Under the pieces are notes generated by a model. It was not told where the DNA came from, did not search any database, and was given only the letters and a program-made list of their open reading frames with translations. The position numbers were made by a program, and so were the translations under genes. From Daphnia carinata (taxonomy: Eukaryota; Arthropoda; Branchiopoda; Diplostraca; Daphniidae), in the NCBI RefSeq assembly GCF_022539665.2, contig NC_081334.1, positions 9,022,424 to 9,086,423 on the forward strand: DNA of 64,000 nucleotides. The letters are read 5' to 3'. Below, in pieces: positions 39,396 through 48,858 of this stretch. Numbering within the stretch: the first letter of the stretch is position 1; every line of letters starts with the position of its first letter.

Positions 39396-41371
39396 ATGGA
39401 AGCCACAGCTAGTACTCCTTTCAAACTACCCCTGTGGTCCGAGTGGGCTGTCCAAGTTAAAGCAAAAAAAAATAAATGCAGCAAATGCACCAAAAATATG
39501 CCACATTTGAAAGGGCTGGCAATTCAGTCCCTTATCACATATCTTAAACAAAGGAGTAAATGCCATGAAATTCCAAAGATTTTGCAAGATAATCTTATCC
39601 CTCCTGCATTATATGTCGATGTGGCATGCATACTGTTTGCATGTAAACAGTGGGGCGCCCTTCGTTCATTGGTTTCCTACTGGCCATTCGAAGCATTTCA
39701 TCTTTCTCGAATAATCCATATTACCTGTCCTCAATGCTGGTTGGCCTTTCTTGATTCAGACAATGCAGAAGACCCAGAGAAAGAAGGTGGTGATACTGAA
39801 AGGCAGTTGTTTCGTAAGGTCTTCAAGAATGTGCTTGATGGCTTCTTTTTTGTGATAAAGAAAACATTGGAGAATGAAGGACAAGCAAGTTCTCTTCGCG
39901 TGCTAGACCTAACATTTGAGACCTCTCAAGAAATTCGGAGTTTCATGTGGGAGGACGAATTTCGTCGCCTTGGAAAAAGAATAACCAAAATTCTCGATGT
40001 CTGTATTCTAGCCGGTTTGCATAAGAAAATTCAGAGCAGTAAGAAACTAGCTATGAAACATCAAAATTCTTCGATATCAAGGCGGCCGCTGGCTACGTTG
40101 GACGTGAAGGATGTATTCGATTATTGGAAGCCGGATGCAGTTTATCCTTTGCATAGTTGCGAGCCTGCTTTTGAAATTTCCAATTTTGAGATTTCGACAT
40201 GGGATATGAAAGCAGAAGCGTCAGCAGTGTCTGCTGCTCGATCACCGTTGGGGTCGGTCCGCAAAATCTGTGATGAAGCTTATTATCAACAGCAGAAAAG
40301 CCCTGAAATCGGTGTTTGGAATGGAAACGCTCTGGATTTTAGCCACCTGACTGAGATGCCTCTTTTTAACGTGACAATCGACGCATCAATTTCAGAAAAA
40401 TCCAATGATATTCTCAGCTGGATTCAGCAACGCTATGTAATGTCTTTCGTTCATTTCCTTCATAAATTAGATTTCGTGTTGCATAAGTGTTTCTTCGTAT
40501 CTAGGATGAATTTGCACCGTCACCTAGTCCAGTTTCTGTGACGTTTCGCTTCTTAGAAATAAATTTGCACGAAGAACGCAAACTGGAAGCATTGATGGAT
40601 CAAGTTCCGGAACACGTTATCGGACTGAAATTTACTGAGATGTGTGAGCGACGAAGTATTCTTACGGTGGCATCGAATGTAGACCGTTTTTTTTCAGTTC
40701 GTTATTTGGATCTCGGTAGCTGCGCCTTCAACCTGGTTGACCACTCTCAAGCTGTAGAATCCATTGCAGCTGCCTTTAGCCATTTACCTCGTCTAGAGCG
40801 ATTGAGTCTAGCCCATAATCGATTAACGGGATGTTTGGCTGATCTTCTAATTCCACTTCAACACGGGCTCGAGCTACTGGACTTAACTTCTTGCTGCTTA
40901 AACGATGAAGACCTGAGCTACCTTGGAGAATCCGCACATCGTCTGACGCTCCGATCTCTCAGTTTAGCAGCTAATGAGCTTGGTTTACAATGGGAAAAAG
41001 TTTTACCTTTGCTCGTCAAGTTAGGCAACAGAAGCAGCCTTCAAATTCTAGATTTGAGTTCAAATGATTTTGTCGAATCACAGTTATCGGTTTTATGTCG
41101 GACAACTCTGTGTCCATTGTCTTCGCTCGCGTTGTTTGATCTTTCTTGGCATGAGTTGTCCCTAGCCTTTCTGATCTCAATTATTGAGCTACTGGCATCC
41201 AAGACAAATCTTCGTACATTTTGTCTCTCAACACCTATTGATATGCTTGAAAATGGATATGATCATCCCGATAGCTGGGACCATTTCGTCAACTTCACGG
41301 AAGCTCTGACTACCAAGCATCGTGAAGGAAGTCTGAGACCGTCTCTAACTCTTCATTGGTGTTTGATGTAA
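39396..41371 (+). CDS. leucine-rich-repeat protein, LRRC14/PRAME-like
   Basis: Two coding exons (39,396-40,436 and 40,505-41,371), joined in phase 0 through a GTAATG...TATCTAG intron, give 635 aa. The first half has the LRRC14/PRAME-type helical N-terminus (AIQSLITYLKQRS..IPKILQDNLIPPALYVDV, then WGALRSLVSYWPF near residue 95) and LRVLDLTF near 170. The second half carries leucine-rich repeats: SVRYLDLGSCAFNLV, RLERLSLAHNRLTG, GLELLDLTSCCLND, LRSLSLAANELG and LQILDLSSNDF. LRRC14/PRAME proteins are often substrate receptors of cullin-2 ubiquitin ligases or regulators of NF-kB signalling; that role here is only by family. It is longer than human LRRC14. A 5' untranslated exon is likely. AATAAA occurs about 60 bp past the stop. 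Confidence 0.75.
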
Positions 41372-42079
41372 TATAAACTGTTCATCGTCTTTTTAATACT
41401 TACATCTTGCAAGAGAAAGAGAATAAAGGCGGGAACTTGTATAGTTATTTTTCATCCTTTACTTATATTTTAAAATTAACAGATTAATTCTATTCTGCCG
41501 TGCAGCAACAAACGAGACAGTGGGAACAAAAATGAAACATCGAAATAGAATTAAAAAAACGGGAAAAAATTCTGTAAAAGTTGAAAGACATGTAATTATA
41601 TGCTGTTTACATGTATTTGCTACTCATGTCTGGCTGTTGCGGGATTTCATTTTGAAATAGGACAGGACAAACAGCTTTGCAACGAAAAAGAGTTCAATGG
41701 CATAACTTTGCTGTAACGTTTAAAATTTTTTTTTTTCAAAGTAGACATCCACGATAAAGTTTCAAGTATTTCGTGCAACAACTAATTGCGGAGCGTGATT
41801 ATTCAGTGTGCAATTTGATGTTCAACAATTAGGTTGGGTTAGGTTTGGTAAAACAATATTGTTTTCACGTTCGCAATTAATAAAACTTTTGAGTAACACA
41901 AATAGCAAGTTAAATACAGCGAACGGCAATGGTTTGCAACAATCCAAACAACAATGCCAAATTCCCCTATGTTTGTCGTTCCGTTATAGTCGCAGCAGCA
42001 CAGGCGTTCAAAGTAGTATGTTGTATCCTAAATAACGCTAAAGTTTGAGATACACGTAGTCCGGAGGAAAGAGAAAGTT
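41372..42079. other. 3' flank of the LRR gene, no gene
   Basis: An AATAAA near 41,432 is a plausible polyadenylation signal. The open frame at 41,808-42,035 has no domain support. Nothing else is recognised. Confidence 0.4.
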
Positions 42080-42415
42080 CTACAAGACACGCCAAGCCAT
42101 CACCGCAGGCTAAGACACGTTCGACCGTGGCGTGCCATCATTGGCTGTCCCATTTTCAACCATAGCATGCACAAACGTCATCAAGCCTCAGGGCTACTAT
42201 CCCTAGCAAGCAGCATTGATATAAAATACCTGTGTGTTTTGCAGTCAGAGTTGTTTCTGCCCTCATTCTTGTGCTGGTGTTTGTACGCTAAAGGAAAATA
42301 AATACTGAGCGATAGATCTTACAATTGGTGGTCTCAGCGAGACAATGCACTGCGAAATTGTAAGATCTACTCCTTTGTGTCTTTATTATTCTTTTAACAA
42401 CGGCGTGTCTTGTAG
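42080..42415. mobile_element. palindromic LTR-like element
   Basis: It is bounded by exact inverted 14-mers, CTACAAGACACGCC (42,080-42,093) and GGCGTGTCTTGTAG (42,402-42,415). A second exact inverted pair lies inside: AGATCTTACAATT (42,314-42,326) and AATTGTAAGATCT (42,356-42,368), separated by a ~29 bp spacer containing GGTCTCAGCGAGAC. The left arm is ~245 bp with a TATA-like GATATAAAATA near 42,218 and AATAAA near 42,297. The right arm is ~60 bp. This looks like one LTR followed by an inverted, internally deleted copy of the same LTR, the spacer perhaps being primer-binding-site sequence. Confidence 0.5.
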
Positions 42416-42846
42416 CACTTTATTTTCACCCAGTGATGGTTTTAGAAAGATGTTCCGATAAGGCCAAAGAGAGTCGCTTTAGATCTTGCATTCCTACCCC
42501 TCCTTCACTTTTTTTCTTGGCCCTCCGGCTGTCGAGCTGTCTGTTACAACTTTTGTGTGTAGCAGAACATTCTTAAAAAGAAAATTCACAAACAAGTTTT
42601 AAATCAAGCGTTACCATTTTTAGACCACTGATTCTCCGTCGAGACTGAATTTGACTTTTAATAAGACTTTTGAATGAGATTTTGTTTCTTTGCTCTCCTT
42701 TTTTCCCATTGCGGCGATATTCTTGTTTTCGCTTCTCTTTCTTCTTCGGCGCGCGGTTCTCCTCTTTTTATTGTCCTCCGGCGTAGTGTCTAGCCTCGGT
42801 CAGGAAATCATTCGTATAACGGTTGTTACTGGGGTGTATCCTTTCT

Positions 42847-43215
42847 TCACCTTTGTTTTTGTTCCCATTCTCGGAACACGGCTTGTACCCGGCTGTCTTG
42901 CGTGTAGAATTTAGCTGTGTAGCCTCTGGCGTCTTTAATTTTTTCATTAGCTCCGTGGCGAAGAAGTAAGTCCAGTATTTCTGTTTGGTCATATAATGCT
43001 GCGCAGTGTAGGGCTGTATAACCTGTGGCTTGCTGTTTGTTTATATCGATGGTCCCATCCAGGTGTGCCCCGAAAGAAAGTAGCAGATCGGTCAACTTAC
43101 CGCCTGAAGGGCCACGCACAGGAAGAGTCTCGCCCGAAAGAAGATAATTGATGATCTGGTTTACATTTCGAATCTCCAGGCGATTGTCGAATTCCTCTTG
43201 GAGATGTTCCTGCGT
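42847..43215 (-). CDS. ankyrin-repeat ORF D
   Basis: The minus-strand exon starts after a CTCCTTTGCAG acceptor at 43,215. It encodes about 122 residues with an N-terminal helical part (QEHLQEEFDNRLEIRNVNQI) and two to three ankyrin repeats (LTDLLLSFGAHLDG; GYTALHCAALYDQTEILDLL; HGANEKIKDARGYTA). It ends at 42,847. A 5' exon is missing inside the open frame; the nearest upstream promoter is the LTR at 43,392-43,595, whose transcript could splice to this acceptor. The sequence is not a close copy of ankyrin ORFs A-C. It could be a host ankyrin gene exploited by the LTR, or an older member of the element's own family. Confidence 0.5.
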   Translation of the reverse strand, partial: TQEHLQEEFDNRLEIRNVNQIINYLLSGETLPVRGPSGGKLTDLLLSFGAHLDGTIDINKQQATGYTALHCAALYDQTEILDLLLRHGANEKIKDARGYTAKFYTQDSRVQAVFREWEQKQR

Positions 43216-43391
43216 CTGCAAAGGAGCAAATAAAAAAACCCACTTACAAGCCAATACAGATAACAAATTGTATTACAAACTAACATTCAGAGACAAAGTA
43301 ACAACACCAAACGAAAAAAAAAATAACCAAAACCAAAACAAACACATAAGAGAAAGAAAATGACACAGGAAAACAAAATAAGAAAAAAAAT

Positions 43392-43595
43392 TGTAAAGTT
43401 CCTAATACCTCGTGTATTACAGTGGATTTGCCGAAACAATTCCGAATTGCAAGGTACAAACATGCGGTATTTATACTACTTAAGAACACACAAATTGAAG
43501 GTAAAATGGGAGGGGATACGTTCACTTTTACTTGTGAACCGCTTGAGGGGTGTAGAGGGTGTGGCTGTCTTTGGATAGCCTTTGGGCTCGTTACA
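43392..43595 (-). repeat. LTR copy 4 of the ankyrin-associated retroelement
   Basis: On the minus strand it runs from TGTAACGAGCCCAAAGG to GGAACTTTACA. It has TG...CA ends, a TATAAATA box and the ACACGAGGT element. Immediately upstream is the polypurine tract GAAGAGGGGAAGGAA. It is 204 bp. Confidence 0.75.
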
Positions 43596-43743
43596 TTCCT
43601 TCCCCTCTTCGATAAGAAGAATTGGTCCTCCAATTTGCATGTTTCCGTCACTGGCTACAGTTTACGGATAAAAACTTGTTCTTTCACCTAAAAGTTTGAA
43701 GAACTGGTTCTCCTTTTTCTTTTTTCCTTCACCAGCTACAGTT
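43596..43743 (-). other. short spacer between LTR copies 3 and 4
   Basis: It contains only the polypurine tract and about 130 bp of 3' interior-type sequence with repeated (C)TGTAGC(T/C)(A/G)GTGA words, also found downstream of ankyrin ORF A. No ankyrin ORF lies between these two LTRs. Confidence 0.6.
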
Positions 43744-43945
43744 TGTAAAGTTTCGAACCTCGTGTATTACAGTAGATTGTCGTAACAATTCCGATTTTAC
43801 AAGGTACAAACATGCTGTATTTATACTACTAACAAACACACAAAATGAAGGTAAAATGGGCGGGGATACGTTCACTTTCACTTGTGAAACGCCTGAGGGA
43901 TGTAAAGGGCGTGGCTGTCTTTGGATAGCCTTTGGGCTTGTTACA
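43744..43945 (-). repeat. LTR copy 3
   Basis: It starts TGTAACAAGCCCAAAGG and ends GAAACTTTACA on the minus strand, 202 bp. It has the TATAAATA box and is preceded by a purine-rich tract (GAAGAAGGGAAGGAA). Confidence 0.75.
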
Positions 43946-44292
43946 TTCCTTCCCTTCTTCGATGAGAAGAATTGGTCCTCCAATATGTATTCTGTCACCG
44001 GCTACAGTTTACAGTTGAATAATAAAAACTGGTTCCTTCACCTAAAATTTATAAGGATTGGTTCTCCCATTTTCTTTTTCCATCACCGTCTACAATTGTT
44101 TCTACGGTACAATAATAAAAAACCTTTTCCTTCACCGTTTTTTTTTTTTTTTTTAATTTTTGTTTTTCTTCAGGTTTTCTCGCGGATTTTCTTTTCTCGT
44201 CATGGCCTTCTCGTTTTCCTCACGGCGTTGTTGAAGTTGGCCTTTTCTTCCAGTCTTAGGCAGGGGATTACTGTTATATTTTGTTTCTCCCT

Positions 44293-44982
44293 TTAGAAAA
44301 TGGCTCGCGCTCCATTACTGCGTGTATGTGCTTCAGTTGTGTTTCCATTGGTGTGTTTTATTCCGGTATCTGCTCCGTGTAGCAGTAATAGCTCAATCAT
44401 GTTGATTTGATTGAAACTGGCGGCTCTATGTAAGGCAGTTTCACCTGAGTCGTCTTGTTGATCGATGTTGATTAGTCTTTTTGTGCACACTAGTGTTGCC
44501 AGGTCTTCTAGGCCATATTCGGCTAGATAATGTAAAATGGTTAAGTTGCCTAATGTTGTAATGTTGATGTTAGTCGGTGTCCAAATCAATTTCGCACATT
44601 CTTCGTTTTTGTGTGAAATCGCCAACATTAAGGGGGTTTCTCCGTTATAGTTGCGAGCTGTAAATTTGCAATTGTTATGTTTCAAGATTCTTATTAACAG
44701 TAGATCATTTTCGGCTGCTGCGATGTGGCCAATTGTTTTTTCGTGATAGAGTATCTCTGGGTCTGCTCCGAAGGATAGTAAAAAATCGGTAATGTCATAC
44801 CTACATCTTCGTACGCTTGTGTGAAGTAGCGTTTGCTCGTTTTCGAATCTTTTATGTTGCTCTCTTTTGTCTTGGCCAACCATGTTGCATTTCGAACTTG
44901 TTTTGGATGCATCTTCTTATTACCTACATCGGGGCTTCCATCATTGATAACGAAAGTGTTCCGTTTTCTAAGTCTATCGTAG
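44293..44982 (-). pseudogene. ankyrin-repeat ORF C, 5'-truncated
   Basis: Immediately after LTR copy 2 (44,983) the sequence is already inside the ankyrin coding region: TIDLENGTLSLSMMEAPM corresponds to about residue 175 of ankyrin ORF A. A TAG stop follows, then the frame continues as IRRCIQNKFEMQHGWPRQK. It enters the open frame from 44,883 with ankyrin repeats (EQTLLHTSVRRCRYDITDFL; GETPLMLAISHKNEECAKLI; GETALHRAASFNQINMIELL), stopping at 44,293. It is a close relative of ORF B. The truncation and the stop mark it as a pseudogene or a short protein starting at an internal Met. Confidence 0.7.
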
Positions 44983-45189
44983 TGTAAAGTTTCAAAATCC
45001 CGTGTATTTACCAGTGGATTTGCCGAAAACAATTCCAATTTTCAATGGTACAAACATGCGGTATTTATACTACTAACGAATACATATGTTGAAGGTAAAA
45101 TGGGCGGGGATACGTTCACTTTCTTTTGTGAACGCTCGAGGGCTGTAGCGGGTGTGGCTGTCTCTGGGATAGCCTTTGGGCTCGTTACA
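44983..45189 (-). repeat. LTR copy 2
   Basis: It runs from TGTAACGAGCCCAAAGG to GAAACTTTACA on the minus strand, 207 bp, with a TATAAATA box. The polypurine tract (GAAGAGGGGAAGGAA) directly precedes it. Its 3' end abuts the ankyrin coding sequence of ORF C. Confidence 0.75.
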
Positions 45190-45534
45190 TTCCTTCCCCT
45201 CTTCGATAAGAAGAATTGGTCCTCCAATTTTCTCTTTCCTTTTCTTTTTCCATCACCGTCTACAGTTGCTGTTTTTTTTTCGTCACCGGCTACAGTTGCT
45301 GCTACGAATACAAATTAGGGCTATTGAAACTGGTTCCTCCACCTAAAAGAATTGCGGGTAATTTGAATAAGGTTGCTGTTGTATTGTCTTCTTTCTATTT
45401 TTTCTATTCTTGCTTTTCTTTCTGCCTGGAATTTCGGCTATGTTGATTATAGCGTGTTCCTTTTCCTCGTGGTTGTACTGTTGGTGTTCTTTTCTTTTAG
45501 TTTTTATCATGGGGTTGCCGTTATGTTTTCGTTC

Positions 45535-46506
45535 CTATTTTTCGAAGATGGTTTGTGCTCTTTTACTGCATGGGGTTGATCTCGCCGGGTGTCCATGGAA
45601 ATCTTTTATCCAGGGGTTTGCTCCATATAGCAGTAGCATTTCAATCATGTCGATTCGATTGTGTCCGACTGCTACGTGTAGGGCTGTTGTACCTGAGTTG
45701 TCTTGTTGGTTTATGTCGACGATTCTTTTGGCACAAATTACGGTTGCAAGATCTTCTAGACCATACATAGCTAGATAATGCAAAACGGTTCTACCCTGAT
45801 GTGTAATAATATTGATGTTGGTGGGTGACCATATTAACCTCGCACTTTCTTGGTTTTTGTATGTGATTGCCAATATTAAGGGCGTTTCTCGGTTGTAATT
45901 GCGAGTTGTAAATTCGCAGTTGTTGTGCTTCAGAATCCGTAGTAACAGGAGATCGTTCATAGCTGCTGCGATATGGCCAATTGTTTTCCCATGATAGAGT
46001 ATCTCTGGGTCTGCTCCGAAGGATAGTAAGAGATCGGTAATGTCATATCGACATCTCCGCACACTTGTGTGAAGTAGCGTCTGTCTCTCTTCAAATCTTT
46101 TATTGAGAAATGTGGCTATCTTCTGTCTTGGCCAGCCTTGTTGTGATTGCATTTTAGTTTGAATACACTTTCTTATTATCCATAACGGGGCTTCCATCAT
46201 GGATAGTGTAATTTTTCCATCTTCCAAATCTGTCATGGCTTGTCTTTGTAGCCGAATATTCTCTGCCGATATGGATGTTATCAATTTTACCCGACAGTTT
46301 TGGCATTCTTCTTTTTCCTTTCGTTGGTCGTCTGTTGGTGTTTCATACCGACGGTAATTGCAGTCACTTTCCACATCGGGTTCTATGCCACTATACGCCG
46401 TTAATCCCTCGTTTTCATCGGTACTTGATTCACTGTTGTCATCCATTTTCTCTTTATTGCCGGACAAGTCGTTTTTCTCTGTTTCTAAAGTTCCTCTCCA
46501 TCCAAT
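45535..46506 (-). CDS. ankyrin-repeat ORF B, fused to an LTR leader
   Basis: The open frame runs from 46,575 inside LTR copy 1 to 45,535, up to 346 aa. The first unambiguous host-like Met is MDDNSESS at 46,446, giving about 303 aa. From ETEKNDLSGNKEK onward it parallels residues ~65 onward of ORF A: an acidic Ser/Glu-rich part, a Cys pair (CQNC), DLEDGKITLSMMEAPLWII, GWPRQKIATFLNKRF, then about five ankyrin repeats (RQTLLHTSVRRCRYDITDLL; RETPLILAITYKNQESARLI; TALHVAVGHNRIDMIEMLLL). The LTR supplies a TATA box about 140 bp upstream of the Met. Its relation to ORF A shows it has lost the first ~60 codons and carries LTR sequence in their place. Confidence 0.65.
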   Translation of the reverse strand: MGWRGTLETEKNDLSGNKEKMDDNSESSTDENEGLTAYSGIEPDVESDCNYRRYETPTDDQRKEKEECQNCRVKLITSISAENIRLQRQAMTDLEDGKITLSMMEAPLWIIRKCIQTKMQSQQGWPRQKIATFLNKRFEERQTLLHTSVRRCRYDITDLLLSFGADPEILYHGKTIGHIAAAMNDLLLLRILKHNNCEFTTRNYNRETPLILAITYKNQESARLIWSPTNINIITHQGRTVLHYLAMYGLEDLATVICAKRIVDINQQDNSGTTALHVAVGHNRIDMIEMLLLYGANPWIKDFHGHPARSTPCSKRAQTIFEK

Positions 46507-46707
46507 TGTAATGTTTCTAACCTCGTGTATTACAGTGGATTGTCGTAACAAGTCCGAATTACATGTTACAATCATGCAGTATTTATACTACTAACACACA
46601 TACAAAATGAAGGTAAAATGGGAGGGGACACGTTCACTTTCACTTGTGAAACGCTTGAGGGATGTTGAGGGTGTGGCTGTCTTCGGATAGCCTGTGGGCT
46701 CGTTACA
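46507..46707 (-). repeat. 3' LTR of the env/ankyrin retroelement (LTR copy 1)
   Basis: It starts TGTAACGAGCCCACAGG at 46,707 and ends GAAACATTACA at 46,507, 201 bp, with TGTAA/TTACA inverted ends. A TATA box (TATAAATA, 46,587-46,580) lies ~120 bp in. This is the first copy downstream of the env and ankyrin A ORFs on the same strand, so I assign it as the element's 3' LTR. The 5' LTR would lie beyond 64,000. Confidence 0.75.
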
Positions 46708-46722
46708 TTCCTTCCCCTCTTC
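46708..46722 (-). promoter_or_regulatory. polypurine tract before the 3' LTR
   Basis: The minus strand reads GAAGAGGGGAAGGAA directly before the TGTAAC start of the LTR. This is the expected position of the plus-strand primer used in LTR-retroelement reverse transcription. The same or nearly the same tract precedes all four LTR copies. Confidence 0.7.
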
Positions 46723-46920
46723 GATGAGAAGAATTGGTCCTCCAATGTGTGTGTTTCCATCACCGACTATTGTTTTACGGATAATATAAAAAACTTGTTC
46801 CTTCACCTGAATTTTTAGCAGAAATTGTTCTCCTTCTTCTTTTTCCGTCACCAACTACAGCTGCTTCTATGAATACTAATGATGACTATGGTTGAATAAC
46901 TCGTTCCACCTTTGTCTTGA

Positions 46921-48162
46921 TTATTGTATGTTTGTGCTGTTATTATTTGCTACAGCCGTATGTCCACGGTTGTCTTTTATCTTTTTATCTGCTCCATGTA
47001 GAAGCAGTAATTCGATCATGTCCAGTCGTTTATATTTCACTGCTTCGTGTAAGGCAGTTGTGCCCGTTTCGTCTTGCTGGTTGACGTCAATTATTCTTTT
47101 TGTACAGATTTGCGTAGCCAAGTCTTCGAGTCCATATCTGGCGAGGTAATGCAAGATGGTTCTGCCCTTGCTGGTTGCTATTTTGATGTTTGTTGGTGTC
47201 GAAATTAGGCGTGCGCATTCCTCATGTTCGTGTGATATTGCTGTCATTAGCGGGGTTTCTCCGTCTTTATTGCGATTTGTGAACTCGCAGTTGTGGTGTT
47301 TTAGTATCCTTACCAGGAATAAGTCGTTATTTTCCGCTGCCATGTGTCCAATTGTGCTGCCTCGATACATTATCTCGGGGTTTGCCCCATAGGCAAGTAG
47401 AGCATCAGTTATGTCGTACCTTACTTTTTGTATACTGGTGTGGAGCAGGGTACGTCCTTCGTCGTATCTTTTATTAAGGAATATGGCCATTTTTTGTCGT
47501 GGCCAACATCCTAGCGATTCTAATCTTTTTTGGATGCATCTTCTTATAGTTGGTAGTGTAGCTTCCATCATTGAGAGACAAAGTTTTCCGTCTTCCAAGT
47601 CAATAGTAGCCTGTCGGTGCAGTTGAATCTTCTCTGCTTGTTCTGTTGAAAGGGGTGCTATTGTCTTCATCCGACAGTTCTTGCATGTTTCTGTTTCCCT
47701 TTGTTGGTTATTCGGTCTGCTCCGTTTTTTGGGCGGTTCACATTGGAGGTCGGTGTCACTAACATTTTCCAATTCGGCACCGTGGGGTGGGTCATATTGG
47801 AAACCGGTGTCACTGTTATTTTCCAATATAAATTCGGTACTGTAGGCACTATCCAGATCGGGTTCCATTTCACTATAGGCATTTATCTCCTCGGTGTCGT
47901 CGTCACTTGATTCACTGATGTCTTTCCTTTTTCTCTCTAGTTCGGAAAAATCGTTTTTCTCGGTTTTGATTCCGTTCCATTCTACATTTTTCACTATCTG
48001 CTTGTTTACATCTGCACTTTTAGCACTTTCCTTTTCTTTGTACTCTTGCTGGCTATTCTCACTTTCAGTATCACTAATGAATATTAATTCGTATTCTTTT
48101 TCTTCTTGTGGGATGATGGTTACGTCCATTGCGTTATCCTGAGTGATGTTGTTGTTTTCCAT
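46921..48162 (-). CDS. ankyrin-repeat ORF A (element-encoded accessory protein)
   Basis: An intact 413-aa frame from ATG at 48,162. Residues ~1-200 are acidic and Ser/Glu-rich with a short duplicated segment ending in QYDPPHGAELENVSDTDLQC. A CKNCRMK pair and an alpha-helical linker (DLEDGKLCLSMMEATLPTI; GCWPRQKMAIFLNKRYDEG) follow. About residues 240-400 form five ankyrin repeats (RTLLHTSIQKVRYDITDALL; GETPLMTAISHEHEECARLI; GRTILHYLARYGLEDLATQI; GTTALHEAVKYKRLDMIELL). It lies between the env ORFs and the element's polypurine tract and LTR, same strand, so it is most simply part of the element. No signal peptide or membrane segment is seen, so it is probably intracellular. Function is unknown; ankyrin proteins in other viruses often act on host signalling, which here is only analogy. 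Confidence 0.75.
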   Translation of the reverse strand: MENNNITQDNAMDVTIIPQEEKEYELIFISDTESENSQQEYKEKESAKSADVNKQIVKNVEWNGIKTEKNDFSELERKRKDISESSDDDTEEINAYSEMEPDLDSAYSTEFILENNSDTGFQYDPPHGAELENVSDTDLQCEPPKKRSRPNNQQRETETCKNCRMKTIAPLSTEQAEKIQLHRQATIDLEDGKLCLSMMEATLPTIRRCIQKRLESLGCWPRQKMAIFLNKRYDEGRTLLHTSIQKVRYDITDALLAYGANPEIMYRGSTIGHMAAENNDLFLVRILKHHNCEFTNRNKDGETPLMTAISHEHEECARLISTPTNIKIATSKGRTILHYLARYGLEDLATQICTKRIIDVNQQDETGTTALHEAVKYKRLDMIELLLLHGADKKIKDNRGHTAVANNNSTNIQ

Positions 48163-48858
48163 TTTTAGAGTAAAGGTTGACTTGTGATGACACTTTTCTT
48201 TGTAGAACTTTGTCTGAATTATGTCGTTGAGACACTGGGAAGAGGTTAGTTTTTATATTTTGAAAAGTCTTCTTTTGCAGAGTTTTTCATAAATTCTTGT
48301 TCCCCTCTTCTTAATTTCAAAACAGGTAGTTTCTTCTACTTTAATGTGTTCCGTCTTCTATTTCGCCGTGGGGCGAATTGATGAATATACCGTTACATTT
48401 TGAACTTTCTATTTTCCTTTTTAAGTCATTGTCTTTTCTTATAGGGGTTCTTGTGTCTTTCTTTTTCTTCGTGCGTTAGTTTCTGTCGTTCTTTGTTACA
48501 CTACACTGCTTTTTCTCCGATGATTTTGTTATTGACTTTTTTGTTTGTTTTAGTCGAGGAAAAAAAATGTTATTTGGGTTTGTAATTTTTGTTTTGTCTA
48601 TCCCAAAGGTTTTCTATTTTGAAATTTTTAGTTAATGTTAGTTTGGAATACAAAATTGTTATTCGGGTTTGTCTCTACTCTTTGTTTTACTATAAAGTTA
48701 CGAGTATGGGATATATTTTAAAAATCACTTAATTGGTCGAGAAAAAAAAAATGCTGATAAGTGTGTTATTTTCTGGGAGCTAATTTATTTTGTAATTAAT
48801 TAAATTTGTCAGGGGTTATGTTTAGTGGCTACTTTTAATTTCAATGACCTTGGGACTT
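48163..48858 (-). other. AT-rich region between env ORF2 and ankyrin ORF A
   Basis: About 700 bp without an open frame. It is A-rich on the minus strand and contains a purine-rich AAGAAGAGGGGAACAAG stretch near 48,300-48,316, similar to the polypurine tract but not followed by an LTR. It could hold a splice acceptor for a subgenomic ankyrin mRNA. Confidence 0.4.

Noticed and set aside
43280-43651. Open frame across LTR copy 4 (and similar frames at 43,729-43,998, 45,042-45,227 and 46,572-46,854)
   Set aside because: These frames lie in the polypurine tract and LTR and repeat in every copy because the DNA is repeated; no domain and no consistent start.
48300-48316. Second polypurine-like tract (AAGAAGAGGGGAACAAG) as an alternative element end before ankyrin ORF A
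   Set aside because: It is not followed by a TG...CA LTR or by sequence resembling the four LTR copies, so the true tract is taken to be at 46,708-46,722. If an LTR were shown here, the ankyrin ORF would lie outside the element.
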